Source: Pseudorasbora parva
Lineage: Eukaryota; Chordata; Actinopteri; Cypriniformes; Gobionidae
Reading direction: 5' to 3'
NCBI RefSeq assembly: GCF_024679245.1
Contig: NC_090180.1
Location: forward strand, 9,258,007-9,322,006
DNA length: 64,000 nt
Shown here: in pieces, positions 1-36,839 of the stretch
How positions within the stretch are numbered: position 1 is the stretch's first letter
How the letters are laid out: the number at the start of each line of letters is the position of its first letter
Notes under the pieces: generated by a model
The model's input: only the letters and a program-made list of their open reading frames with translations
Told to the model about the DNA's origin: nothing
Database searches by the model: none
Translations under genes and position numbers: made by a program

Positions 1-877
1 CAGCATAAAACAACTGTTTTTATTGAGTGCAACAGAAGTGTTATGTCATTCGCAGTAATTGATGGAGCTGTTGTTTTTCTATTATAAAAGTAGTAACAGT
101 CTTTAACTTTTTTTTATACTTTAAATCAAAATTTATAATGTTTTGATTCACTTTGTTGCTGCTTGGTTTGGTTCATGACCTATAACATAACTATTTGGTT
201 GATGACCTAATAGGAAAATAAATGTGACATTTAAATAATAAACCAAGAAGTTCACTGGTGCTCACTGCAGAGCCAAATGACGTCCAGCTCCCCCTCTGAC
301 ATCACGGGAGGAGCTTGACCTAGTCCAGCCCCACCTCTGTGGATCTAATGGGTGGAGAAATTGAGTTATTGGAAGGGTTATAGGGTGTGATTGGACCTTT
401 TAGCCCCACCCATTACAACCAAATTAGATCTAGAGACGGGGAGCTAGACTTCACACTTCACCCATGGCTCTGCAGTGCAGTCCCAAGAAGACTTCTGAAA
501 AAGTGGGCGGACACTGTTGTAGCGGAGTTTCATTTGTGGATGCTGATTGGATGATACAGCTATCCATCATATCACTGTACAAAAACCACAGGAGATCTTT
601 TGTGTGTGTGTGCTACGTTGTTATGCCACCGACTTTACGTTCTAGTGAAATTACGCGACTCAATTTGCTTAATAAAAATAACGTTTGAATGAAAATGTGT
701 TTTAAATACTTTATTTTTTAGTGACCCTTTAATAAAAGCAATAACACACTCGAGGCTGTGCTGTGTATTGTGAACACATAATAACGGCTACTTTGATGCG
801 CCAGATGCCCAGCAACGTGACTGTATACAAAGCATAGCACTGCCTCTCGTACATTGCTTAGTTTTAAAGGTACTCAC
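1..877 (-). other. msl2: msl2 intron 1 (part), repeat-bearing
   Basis: This is the left edge of the window, downstream on the minus strand of the msl2 exon 1 donor at 877-876. In vertebrates msl2 has a short first coding exon followed by one large second exon. No RING or CXC-domain coding sequence is visible here, so exon 2 must lie outside the window. The short open frame at 464-688 shows no recognisable protein and lies partly over a small inverted-repeat element. The intron assignment is inference from the donor site and the known gene structure. Confidence 0.75.
263..477. repeat. short element with 13-bp inverted ends
   Basis: CACTGCAGAGCCA at 263-275 is perfectly inverted at 465-477 (TGGCTCTGCAGTG). 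The enclosed 215 bp has no coding potential, which fits a small non-autonomous DNA transposon (MITE). I saw no clear target-site duplication and cannot name the family. Confidence 0.45.
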
Positions 878-1019
878 CACACACCAGGCAGGATAGGGAG
901 TCTCTAAAGAAAGGCAGGACGTTGAACAGCCCTCCATAGGTCTCTGGGTCCTTCGGGTCGCACTGCAGAAGGGAGCGACACGCCGACACATACAGCGTGG
1001 TGGCGTTTACAGGGTTCAT
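878..1019 (-). CDS. msl2: msl2 first coding exon (partial gene), MSL complex E3 ubiquitin ligase
   Basis: Reading the minus strand from the ATG at 1019-1017 gives 47 codons plus one base, beginning MNPVNATTLYVSACRSLLQC, followed by a GTGAGT donor at 877. The opening MNPVNAT and the closing SLSC..CG match the start of vertebrate MSL2. Cys44 and Cys47 are the first pair of RING-finger zinc ligands, and the phase-1 break falls directly after them, as in other vertebrates. Msl2 is known as the E3 ligase and scaffold subunit of the male-specific-lethal histone H4K16 acetyltransferase complex. The start has G at -3. The middle of the exon differs considerably from human MSL2, so a diverged fish paralogue (msl2a or msl2b) is possible and cannot be decided here. 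The rest of the gene is outside the window. The divergent neighbour pccb supports the call because MSL2-PCCB-STAG1 order is conserved in vertebrates. Confidence 0.93.
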
Positions 1020-2443
1020 CTCAGCGACTTCAGTCGATAACAGGACCAGAGGAGCGGGCTGATCAGCTACTGAGAGCGACTGTTGATCAGACTCCCGAAG
1101 CAGAATAACCGCGAGAACGCAATCAACCAGGCTTGACCCAACGCCTCAAACAAAGAGTGTAATTTGACATGACTCGCAAGCAGATGAGCGGCTTTGAGTC
1201 GTCTGCTTGTTAACATGTCAGTGTTTACAAGATCCTCCAGACGGTCAGCCCGGTGAAAAGAGGCTGCTGTGAGCGATGTATACCACACAGACTAGTATAG
1301 TCTGCCTTCCATTAGTGGCAGATCCCGATTACCTCAATATGAAGAGCGCTGCGCTTTTGTGATAAAGTACACGGAGATGAAGGACGGGGCGATAAACAAC
1401 ATTTTAGAGAGAAGCACAACAGGCCCGATGTGTACAGTCGGCGGCACGAGCTCTGCGGATAATCCGTCCACATATAACAAACGGGAAAACGGAGAAAAAT
1501 CTGGTGCACAAAAATATAATCCTTAAAACGATCAACCACCGCGGTTATGTACAGATCAACAAAACAAACCACACAGTTCGCTTGCTTGCTAGTTCGCTAG
1601 CTATAGCTAATACTGCCTGCACTTCTTTTCGGGTTGTTGAAGAGAGCTTTTTTCTCATTAATAAGTGCGATAGCCTCCCGTTTGAGCGATATATTTATGT
1701 AGCATTCAACTGAATTCCATACTCTGCTAAATATTCCAATACATTAGCCTATGCTAAGAGCCAGTTTCGTTGCTTATTATTCCTCTGTTAACTTTTGCAT
1801 CCTGAGAGGAACAATACCAAACAAGAGTAAAAGAGCGCCTGGAATTAAACACGACCTCCAGTGATTACTGCCCCCTAGCGTGAGACTGTATAAACCACAC
1901 GCTGCTATGAGCAGAGCAGCAGAGGCTCTGTGGGGATACTTATATAAAAATAGCAATATTATTAAAATAATGAATTACGTTCTGCTTGTCGTAAAATGCT
2001 GTAACTTAGCAACAATCAAAAAAAAAAAAAAAAATCTTCCTAATGATATTGTCAGTCCTGTATTTGTTATTTGTTAGTTTTGCCTGTACGCCTATCACTT
2101 AAAAAAATATGAATGTGACTTTTGTTTAGTATTAATGGGACTTTTGGACTTTAAAAAAAGTTATTTTTGTACGTTTGATAAAAACAACAACAACAACAGA
2201 AAGTGTCTTAACATCTTATGTAGCAAAGATATGCCTAATTACTAATAATCTTTACTATTCAAAGTAGTATTTGACGAGGAATTTTAGGATGAAATTATGA
2301 GCATGTTGCTTTTCTTTTTTTCTTTTTTCAATAGGTAAGAAAAGACGATTCCCTGAATAAGCGAGAAATTGAGATTTACAAGAGGAACGTGTCGATTACC
2401 TTTTGAATTAACGTTTAAAATTCAGTAAATAATCTAGCCCTAA

Positions 2444-2484
<41 letters not shown>

Positions 2485-2760
2485 AAAGCGTTTATGAATC
2501 GAAAGTTATTTGTTTAAAACATAAAAGTGATTCTCATAACAGTTGGGAACTGTAGTTTATCATTGTTGACATTAATATGGACTACATCTATCAAGTTAGC
2601 TTAAAAACGCACATCCTTACAGTGATTGGTTCACTCAATCACACCCTCTTAGCTTACCGAGTAGTGGTTGGCTGTGACAAGTAGGTTGCTTGTTGCTGAT
2701 TGGCTGAAGACACCGACAGGGTTTCCGACAGCTTCTGTGTCCTCAGTGAGTGTAGCAGTG
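1020..2760. promoter_or_regulatory. divergent msl2/pccb intergenic region with both promoters
   Basis: This 1.74 kb stretch separates the start codons of msl2 (minus) and pccb (plus), so it must hold both 5' UTRs and promoters. The msl2-proximal part (about 1020-1500) is richer in CpG than the surroundings, as expected for a housekeeping promoter. The pccb-proximal part (about 2620-2760) contains ATTGG motifs at 2624-2628 and 2699-2703, which could be CCAAT-type elements; this is inference. A poly-A run (about 2019-2034) and an (ATT)n array lie between them. I see no TATA box that clearly fits either gene and no open frame that resembles a protein. Confidence 0.55.
2444..2482. repeat. (ATT)n microsatellite
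   Basis: About 13 uninterrupted copies of a three-base unit in the msl2/pccb intergenic region. Confidence 0.95.
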
Positions 2761-9993
<7,233 letters not shown>

Positions 9994-10131
9994 ATCTCCT
10001 CAACACTAATTGTATAGCATTTCCCAGCAATATCTGTGGTTAGACTGGAGAGAACATCATGTTTTTATACATGGTTCATTGTGCCTTATTCCCACTCGTA
10101 TGCATTGTCGTTATTTAAACATTGTAAAATC

Positions 10132-10137
10132 AATAAA
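10132..10137 (+). terminator. pccb: pccb poly(A) signal
   Basis: AATAAA, 138 bp past the pccb stop codon, in a short 3' UTR. Cleavage would be expected about 10-30 bp downstream, at roughly 10147-10167. Confidence 0.85.
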
Positions 10138-10149
10138 ACACTCCCACGG

Positions 10150-11196
10150 TTCATGATTACATATTTATTTTTTTCTGAAAAAGTGAGTTTTCCATAAGTT
10201 CACTGCAGAAAAGTTTTAGAACAGTTTTCCATTAAAAGGGAAAGTGGTACATCATTTCTAGGTTGTACAAAAGAAAACCATTTTATATTGAAAATGTACA
10301 ATTTACAGGTACACTAGCAAAACTAACCAGGGCTCAGGATGGGGAGTAATGACGATCATAGGAAACTCGTGTGGTTGACAGGATAACATTTCACTTTATG
10401 AGAGCACAGGACCATAGAGCACTTAAACGGAGGCAATACTTGAATGGGCCTCACTCGACACACGGCACGACAGCCTCTGCTGTTTGATCCGGACGAGAGT
10501 AACGGATGAAAACCCTGCCGTATAGACATTTCACACAAATAAACTTCACCTAAATCTACTGGAAATAAAATACCGACCATTTAAATGTTTCTGCAAGCCA
10601 AAACACACAACATGTAATGCCCCCTTCAGGACACCTGCGTCACACGCACAGATTTTTGGCTCTCTGACAATATTAACTGCATTTTTAACACTCTGACTAA
10701 ACGTTTCTCATCTTCCTCTGACATTTACCATCATTTATGACTATTGAAAACTGTTCAGTGTTATTTTATATGTCAACTTAGACTGATTGAAGATTGGCCA
10801 ACATTTAATACTGCTTGTTTTGTGTGGAAGAATCAGTTCGTTGACCTTATATATAAAAACCAACTTCATAATCTAACTGTACAGGGCATCTACACAGTAG
10901 GATGGATAAACACAAATATGTACATCTTGAAGATATGGGACCATACATTCTTACATGATATATCTGTACCATGATGTAAATCCCATCCAGTGTGATTCAG
11001 ATGAGCTGATGAAGAATTTGTTTTACAGAACAATTCACCATATATGTAACATGACTGGACTGATAAAATAATCTGTGGATGAATAAAAGCTCCTCTGTGT
11101 CATCTGATAAAAACTGGCAAGTCGACCTCAATACGCTCCTTTCAGCCCTTACTTTAATCAGTTCGGAAGCTATTTTTTTCCATCCGTTGTGGCACC
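10150..11196 (-). other. stag1: stag1 3' UTR
   Basis: Minus-strand sequence between the stag1 stop (TGA, 11199-11197) and the AATAAA at 10169-10164. Short open frames here (for example 10356-10580 minus and 10744-10974 plus) show no protein similarity that I recognise. The stretch is single-copy-looking and free of obvious transposons, in contrast with the introns. The exact 3' end is inferred from the signal only. Confidence 0.75.
10164..10169 (-). terminator. stag1: stag1 poly(A) signal
   Basis: TTTATT on the plus strand reads AATAAA on the minus strand, about 1.03 kb past the stag1 stop codon. It sits only about 30 bp from the pccb signal on the other strand, so the two mRNA 3' ends should meet or overlap slightly. 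Confidence 0.7.
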
Positions 11197-27120
<15,924 letters not shown>

Positions 27121-27244
27121 GATGATGGAGAGGAAGGTCTGGTGAGTTACAGGTCTGGTGTGTGTGTGTGTTGTGCTCTGCTGGGAGGAGTTCTTTCAGT
27201 GCGCTTTGAGTGCTGATGACAGTATTAACACTGCAACTCTGAGC
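27121..27244 (-). other. stag1: stag1 5' UTR part of start-codon exon
   Basis: Upstream of the ATG on the minus strand, a pyrimidine-rich tract runs into CACCTGCAG, giving a good acceptor with the exon starting at 27244. The 124 bases to the ATG contain no in-frame ATG that extends the protein, apart from the three-codon CATCATC run. The start has A at -3. This predicts at least one upstream non-coding exon, as in mammals. The assignment is from splice-site pattern only. Confidence 0.65.
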
Positions 27245-29178
<1,934 letters not shown>

Positions 29179-29323
29179 GTCAGCTTTAACATCTTCCCCA
29201 CGTCAGCTGGAACTTCATTAAAAATAAAAGTTCAACCACACATATTCCTTATATTAGGATCCTTATGCAACGACTGTGTTCTTTCACAACCAGGAATAGC
29301 ACAATATCTTGCTATATTCTTCG

Positions 29324-29978
29324 TAGGGCTGGGTATCGATTCAGATGTTCCGATTCGATTCGATTTCAATTCACAAGCCCTTAAATTGATTCGATTTCGA
29401 TTCTAGATTCGTTTTGATTTTTGATTCTCGATTAAACTCAAATTAATAAAAATTTAATACAAAAACTATAGGTATTTATAAAAAAAGAACAATGAACATA
29501 AGTGGGTAATTAAAAAGAAATGAAGAGCCACAAACATGTATATTAAACTTTTTATGTTAGGTACACCCGAGTACATTAAAACAGAACCCATCTCTATATT
29601 TCAAATCCATAAAATTGTTAAATACAATTTGACTCAAATTGTATTTAACTCAACATTGGGTTAAAACAACCCAGCATTTTTTAGAGTGTAATTACAGCCA
29701 AATGGAGCAGTTTCAGACTCATATTCTGACTAGAATTGGGTATGAACACGTCAGGCTAACTGAAAGGATAAATGATGTGTGCCTCTTGCTCCTTTGTAAG
29801 ATCACGAGGTGACATCTAGTGGAGAAGACTAGTAATCCGATTTACGTTAATTTTATGTTCAATGTTAGTGTAAATAAATATGGGGGGGAAAAAATAGATT
29901 TGTGGCCTTTAAGAATCGATTCTGAATCGACCGATAAAAAACGATTAATAAAAAAATCTATTTTTTTGCCCAGCCCTA
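29324..29978. mobile_element. non-autonomous hAT-like element, 655 bp
   Basis: The ends TAGGGCTGGG and CCCAGCCCTA are perfect inverses. Subterminal GATTCGATTCGATTTC on the left and GAATCGATTCTGAATCGA on the right are typical of this family. There is no transposase. Unlike other copies here, the flanks (ATTCTTCG and TTATTGCT) are not a clean 8-bp duplication, so the insertion may be old. Confidence 0.85.
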
Positions 29979-29994
29979 TTATTGCTGCTGGCTA

Positions 29995-30258
29995 GCGTGA
30001 GCCGAACAGCTCCATGAGTCGGTGGGCGGGGCTACTGAAAACACGTGCTTATTATTCTGTAGAGGCGGAGTTTTGTCAGTCGATGACGTCAAGATGCGAA
30101 CAAGATCGTTTTCTGGGCCTGGTGTCTATAAAAGCTTTTCTTTGAGTAACAAGGAAGTTTTCAGCTCTGAAACTTACAGGATATTCTTATATCCCCATGA
30201 CCTTTTATATATCAAAAGCTCAAGGGAAAGTTGATTTCTCAATTCATCACCCCTTTAA
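29995..30258. mobile_element. TTAA-ending repeat related to a common cyprinid family
   Basis: The right end CATCACCCCTTTAA finishes with TTAA. The body has TGGGCGGGGCTACTG, GATGACGTCAAGATG and a TATAAAAG box. I recognise the composition as a widespread cyprinid repeat. The left end is not sharp. The element at 53650-54737 ends in a similar way. Confidence 0.55.
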
Positions 30259-31268
30259 TGACCTTTCGAGTACTCAAGTAGACAAATTGACCAAACGGCC
30301 ACCACTACTCCCTAATTAAAATGACAGTTCATCCAAAAAAAATTATTCTGTCAAAGCACATAATATCTTTTGAAAAATGATGGGAAGCAAATAATATTGG
30401 AGCCCACTGATTTCAACTGTATAGAAGAAGAAAAAAAAACAGATATTTCATCTGTTTTCACAGAAGTCACAGAAGAAAGAAAGTTGATTTTATATACTGA
30501 AATGAGCATGTTATCAACATGCAGTATCACTCTAATTTTCAGTAAGTTAAGAGGGTGTATCAGCTGACAAACACTGTACACTGGTCCTAACAAAAAATGG
30601 GAGCAATGCATCAGCCAGATCAAAACCTCAGTTTGAGTCCTCTGTGTGAATAGGGTGAGTGATCAAAGTCTAAATAAATGTGTTGGAGAGCTTATCTGTG
30701 TTATTTAAGGAAGTGAAGTGATACAGTGAGACTGTGGATGCATTTATTTTATTTAGTGTAAATTAATTTAAAAATGAGTCGATGCATATCACCCAGTCCT
30801 AAAATCTAAATCTAAAATGATAGGCTCAGGCTTATGAGAGGTCAGAGTGTTTTAGGATAAAATAAAAACTTTACACCACCATGATTTCTTGAAGGGAAAA
30901 GAGAAAAAACAACCAGCAAAAAATTGCAGTTTGAAAACATTAGGAACGTGGGTGTAGAGACGACCTTCATCTGTTCCTGATGTTCAGCGGAATCAATCTG
31001 AGGCGAATTGAAACTGGCTAATGCAGTGGAGACAGACCTTCGCTCTCTCTCGCTCTCAAGTGCTTTATTGGCATAAAATTTCTACCTAATGCCAAAACAA
31101 CAACAGAAAATAGACAAACAGAGCAAGAGACGCATATGACATAAGTAGAAAGGCATTGCACCCAAAAAATAACATTGTGTCCTTATTTATTCACTTTAAT
31201 GTTTCAGTGGAAGAATTTTTTGAAAGATTTTCAAGAATTAATGTCTTTTTTTAGCATTAAGCATAAAG

Positions 31269-31270
<2 letters not shown>
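30259..31270. other. stretch without recognised gene
   Basis: AT-rich. The open frames on both strands at 30351-30623 resemble no protein that I know. No transposon ends found. Confidence 0.5.

Positions 31271-31342
<72 letters not shown>
31271..31342. repeat. (TA)n microsatellite, with (CT)n at 31395-31423
   Basis: Long TA array followed about 50 bp later by a CT array. Confidence 0.96.
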
Positions 31343-31347
<5 letters not shown>

Positions 31348-31754
31348 AAACGGGCATTTAGCAGGTGATTTAGTTGGCTTCTACATAGTTTCTTGCTCTC
31401 TCTCTCTCTCTCTCTCTCTCTCTAGTGGTGTGGAGATATGATTAATGAGCACTACTGTGAGGAAAAATAGTGCTTTTTTTATTTTTTTTTTACAAGGGAT
31501 CTGTCTTCTCCGATATAATCACCTTTGTTTCACAGCTCTCATAGACCTTCAAGCAATCCTTCCCTTTCTCCCTCAACCTAATAAACCATTTTTTTAATCT
31601 CTCAACCTTCTACCTCATTAGTTTAGAATATTGGTAAACTTAAGCTGCAAGCTTTGAGTTAAACAGACTGAAAAGTTGGACTCTGAATTAACTGAAAGCA
31701 TAATCCTGCTCCAATCACAATTTTTGCAGCCAGTTTCCACCATGGATTTCTTGT

Positions 31755-32523
31755 CATCATGATCGGCTGATACCAATACAGATCCTGATTACTCTAATAA
31801 GTGGATAGAAGTGGCTCTCTGTTGGTTGTCACTGTTAACCTCTAATACCATGAAGGTATTTTTAATGAGTGGCATACTTAAGCAATAGCTTACTTTTAGT
31901 AATCCTAAAAAAAAACAAAGACCATCAACATGGTCTCATTTGATAGAAAACCTTTCAAAATAAATAGATTCTGATCATGTTTAGAGGTTCTTAAGTTACA
32001 ACGCTGAGAAAACCCCAGAAAAAGTGCTGTAGTTTATTGACTTGTATAGCTTTTCATGCTTGACATGATGACTATTAGAAAGTGCATTTTTAGTTTTATT
32101 TTAGGATTAGTTTTTGATGATCTTCCAGTGCGTGGTGCACAGTACATCAAGACCTAACAATTGGAGCGATCAATCCAATCCAATCCCCACCCACCACCAT
32201 TCCAAGATCTACTTTTAATTGGATGAACTTTCAAATGCCACAGCACCATGATGGCGACGCATGAGGTTGGATCAGGGATGTCCTATGGCTTTAACCATGT
32301 CATTTGAATCGCGACAACCTGCTCTAATAAAAATGTGTGATTTACTATGGTTTACTCATGTTTCACAAAGTTACAAAACAGCACCTGCCGTAAAAGCCAA
32401 TTGCATGCACTTGGATTTCATTAAATTTGCGATCAGTTGGCCAAATTGAGTGACCCCTATCGAGTCGTAGAACGTGATTATCGGCCGATACCCATCTGCA
32501 GCCAATCGATCATAGCATCCCTA
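31755..32523. mobile_element. degenerate hAT-like remnant
   Basis: GATCGGCTGATACCAATACA on the left is roughly inverted as TTATCGGCCGATACCCATC on the right, which ends GCATCCCTAA. The left terminal bases are lost. No coding sequence. Confidence 0.45.
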
Positions 32524-33077
32524 AGCGTGTGTAATTGTGTCACTCACAGTATTACTCACAGTCTCAGTAGACTCTGATGGCTTAATGCTTGGCTTAATTA
32601 CAATGGTAAATAAAATAAAAAAAACTCTAATTTAAAAAAAAAATTCAAAATTGTTTCCTTAAAAAAGAATTTAATTAACTTGTGATTTTATTTAATTCTA
32701 TAAAAAATATTCGGAATTAAAGATTTTGTGGGAGAAATGCAGTCATTTCAAAAGGAATCCATGCGATCCGGAATTTTATTCGAGCGTAAAATAGTAATCC
32801 ACACAGATTTAGCACTAGGGTCGAAACTGGTCTTGTAAATTTGACATTGACAACCAAGAGAGGTTGGGATTGATGCACTATTGACATTAGACAACGGAAA
32901 TTTTCACCAAATTTTCAGTAATGCACGTAAAGCCGAGCCTTTTCCCTGTTGGAAAAGAGGAAAGAAAAATGCATTTAAAATATATTCTCTACAAACTAGA
33001 AGGACTTCAAGTAAATAATATGTTGTTTAAAGAATGTTTGATATTTTAGTGAAAAAACAAGACAAAATACAGATTTT

Positions 33078-33425
33078 GGGCCAGATTTACTAACAGCCAG
33101 TCAGTGCAAAACCCTCTTATGGATTTAAAAATCTACTGTCAGGATTTACTAAAAACATGCAGTGAAAAATCAGAGCTGAAAAGGTGCGTGGACAGGGTTA
33201 TTTTCGCGGCTGAATTTATTGCATATGTTTCCCTTTCAGATGCAACATTTATGGGAGGAGAGCATTTAAATTATTTGTGTAACGTGACTTACAAAGGTTT
33301 GAGCTCGTCAATTTACTGGTATTTGCGCCATTATGTACAGCCCAAAAAAATCGAACTGGTAGATTGTGTCGTTATTATGGAAATGATCCGGCTGCGTCTG
33401 TTCACTGTTTAGTAAATCTGGTCCC
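33078..33425. mobile_element. 348-bp inverted-end element
   Basis: The ends GGGCCAGATTTACTAA and TTAGTAAATCTGGTCCC are inverses with one mismatch. The 102-codon open frame inside (33104-33412) has no similarity that I recognise and spans the element almost end to end, so it is probably chance. No clear target duplication. Confidence 0.75.
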
Positions 33426-36400
33426 ATATTTTTTCGTAGTGAAACTGGTGGGCTTTGTGCACTCTCATCAGTGCTATTTTTGATCTGTGAGCATGTGAAC
33501 CGTTAAGAAAGTCCTGCCAGGGCACATCATAATTGCTTATTACTCACACAGATTATTATTAAATTACACTGGTGGTTTGAGGGCAGAGCAGAAATTGTGC
33601 AACATTCTCAAAGGGGTGCAAAATAAATTATGTCAGAGTTTTGCAGTGTGTTACTGTTTGATCTTCAGTTACCGGCTGCCAACCCAGGACGGCTGCCAAA
33701 CTGAGCTGAGATAATATTATTGACCATCGGCTGCATTTTAATCCATAATGGCCTGTTATGGATTAAACAAGCCTGGCCCAAAACAATCCTCTAAAGACAT
33801 ATTCAAGCAGTGTAAAACGGTGAATTTTGAGTTAAACAACTGTTTCCGGCTGCTGGTCAACCTCAATAAAGCTGAACAACCTGAGACCAGCTCTTGAGTA
33901 ATAATACAGCTCCAGAAAATGGATCTGTTTAAAAATGTCTGACAAAGCCACAGATGGCATAAAACGGCAGAAATTAGAGCTAGAACATGTCAGGATTTAT
34001 CTAAAATCATCTTTCTCTCATGATTATTTTCTCCTTTTAGATGTTTTTAAATGAAAAAGATTTGAATTCCAGTGCAAAAACAACAGCATGAGCTTTATGC
34101 TTGAATAAGCGTGAGCTTTTAAAAAGACAAACATTACAAAAACAAATGCAAATTAGGATTACATTTTTTTCAAGAGCCAAATTTACATTAAACACCAACC
34201 GTGACACAATGAATATTTTATTAAATATAACCACTAACACATTCATCCCTAATGGTCTGATTTTAGGAGGTGGGAACATGTCCACTGGTCACAGATGCTG
34301 TTTTTTCAAGATGCTGAATTTCCACATTCTGTTCTTTTCAAGCCACACACTTGATTCATTAACAGAAACCTTCCAGCTGCAAAGAGTTAAGCAGCACTTA
34401 AAATGACATAAATAGGACATTTATTACTGCCAGAGTTCAGCTCAAGCCATCAAAATGATATGTACAAATTTAGATAACTGAAAGCTGAAATCTGTCTTCG
34501 GTGTGCATCCACATTAAAACATACACCTACATTAATTCACACTAAAACGGGTAAACAAATGTTGTTCAGGGGTACTAGTATGAATAATAATAATAATAAT
34601 AATAAATACAATTCAGTCCACTTTCTAGTCACACCCCATTTTGATGACATCATGCTGCAGGTTCTCGTCACATTTTCTGTCCAATCAGATGCTCTCAAGA
34701 ATCTACAGTGTCCCACCCCCAACACTATAAATGGACGGCAAAGATGCAGCATGAAGTCGGTTATTTGCATACGCAGGGCCAGCACTTCTACATTTTAACT
34801 CTTAAGTGTACCTTCACCTTTTCTTTTGTACTACTACTTCTCGCTTTTATAACGAATCAATTGTCTGTGCAATATGACTGTATTTTGTTTAATTAATTGT
34901 TTAATTGTTTAATTAAGTGCCACGCGAATCACTGTACACTTTCAAAAATTATTTATAAAATAAGTTACCTTAATATTGAATTCATTGAAATTAAACATTT
35001 GAGTTAATACAATGAACATTTTTGAGAATCGACAACCTTTATTCAAATATTATTAAAAGATTTTGTAAGCATATTTGGTAATTGTGTGTTTTATTTGTGA
35101 TGACGCAGTGAAACATGCCAAATTGTGCTTTTTCACGATTTATCAAAATGTTTATGTGGTTCAGATGCAATAATATTTTGAGTTTATATTTGTTAAACCA
35201 ATTTCCTTCATTGTATCAACAAAATTTTTTAATTTCAACAAACTCAAAATTAAGGCAACCAGGTTACTTTTTTAATTTAAACCAACAATATTTTTTACAG
35301 GTGCGTTCACCAGTGCGCTCCAAAAGTATTATGATTTGCACGAGCTGTTCCTATGTGAAGCTGATGATAAAATGTGCGACCCATTTGAATTCTATTGAGA
35401 ATGTAGTAAAACACTACGGAGAAAGATGAACAAGATCTAAAACAGCCACTAAAATTGTGAAAAGAGGGGAAAACATCATCCTGCAAGCTTTTTAAACTCA
35501 TGATGAGCACATTTACTAGAATTTATCACGTTATATTGTATTTATTGTGGTTACATTTTGACTAGTTATAGAATTTATAATAGATAATCAGTTAAGGGAA
35601 TATATATATTTCACTAAAGATGTATATTACACCTGTGGCAGTTTGTAGCTAACTGTTGCTATTTTTCATAACAAATGCTATAGATTCATTTTATTTTTAT
35701 TTTTTTTAAGTTAACATTGGCCTGTATGGTAATGAAGAGCCATCAATGGTCTTGGTTTGTAAATAAACTCTTATTGTAACAAATGCTATAGTTAAGTAAT
35801 TACAAGAACTATATGTTAGTGTTAAGGCTGAGTACAAGTTAGAAAGAGCTTAAAAATATGGACATTCTTGAAATATTGACTAAACAATCTCCCCATAACC
35901 AAGCCCCCCTCAACAAAGCCCCGTCCCCTTTGGTAAGTACTGGCACTTTATTTTTTCCACTTCAAGCAACGCACACACAGTCTGCTCCAGTCCAGAGACA
36001 AGACAGCACAGAGCGGATCATACCCGTGAGTTGGCACACACCACGTCAGAAGCATTTAAATTCAGCACAGAATGCTAAATTTTAAAGTGATATGGAGGAG
36101 ATTAGAAGGAGAAACGGTTAGGGATTAGGAGGAAACTGCAGCTTTACTAAACTTAACTCTGGCAGAGCTGTGATAAAAAATGAAATTCTATTGGCCATTT
36201 AAAAAAGGGGAGGAGCTATTCAATATGTTTTGCCCTATCTTCATGCTTCATTGGAAATTACTTTAACACACTGAATAATGCTGCATGTTTCCAGGCACTT
36301 CAGTCGGCCTTTAAATTTATTAATTCTAGTTAATTTATGACTGTTACAGGACCAAACATTTACACATTCCTTTATACATTTCAAACTAAATCTCGATGGT

Positions 36401-36839
36401 TTAGGTATACTAAAAAAAAGGACATTATACTATCCACATGCCCTGTTTTCACTCCTCAGGCTGACTGATCTTTTAAAGCCCCAAAGAAATTATACAGTAG
36501 AGCAAATTATTACATTATGACTAAGACACAGCATGTCACAGATTGTAAGTATATGTGACGGGAGGAAAAGAGACAAAGATGTGTGAACCCAATCAGATCA
36601 TTATAGCTGAGCATTGACACAAACTTCATGATTTGATTCACAAGCTTACAAATTGATTCGATATTGATAAATTTATATATATCAGGTACATGGCAAGTTT
36701 TCAAGGAAAAAAAAATCTCAACTAATGCTGTAAACTACATTACTATAGTTAGAGTTGGAAGCATGAAATTGTCCAAAATGTCTTAGTATGCTGAATCATT
36801 AAAAGTACCTTTAACTGGAACTAAGGAGCTAAGCCCAAC
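33426..36839. other. stretch without recognised gene
   Basis: Mostly AT-rich, with a GC-richer block at about 34600-34790 that has CACACCCCATTTTGATGACA and a TATAAATGG motif, probably an old repeat. Open frames at 34037-34406, 35115-35429 and 35858-36085 resemble no protein that I know. A hAT-like subterminal fragment lies near 36620-36680. Confidence 0.45.

Noticed and set aside
464..688. 74-codon open frame on plus strand
   Set aside because: Partly overlaps a small inverted-repeat element in the msl2 intron, and no protein family is recognisable.
33104..33412. 102-codon open frame as a new gene
   Set aside because: It lies wholly within an inverted-end element and shows no familiar domain. 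It is kept only as a low-level observation.
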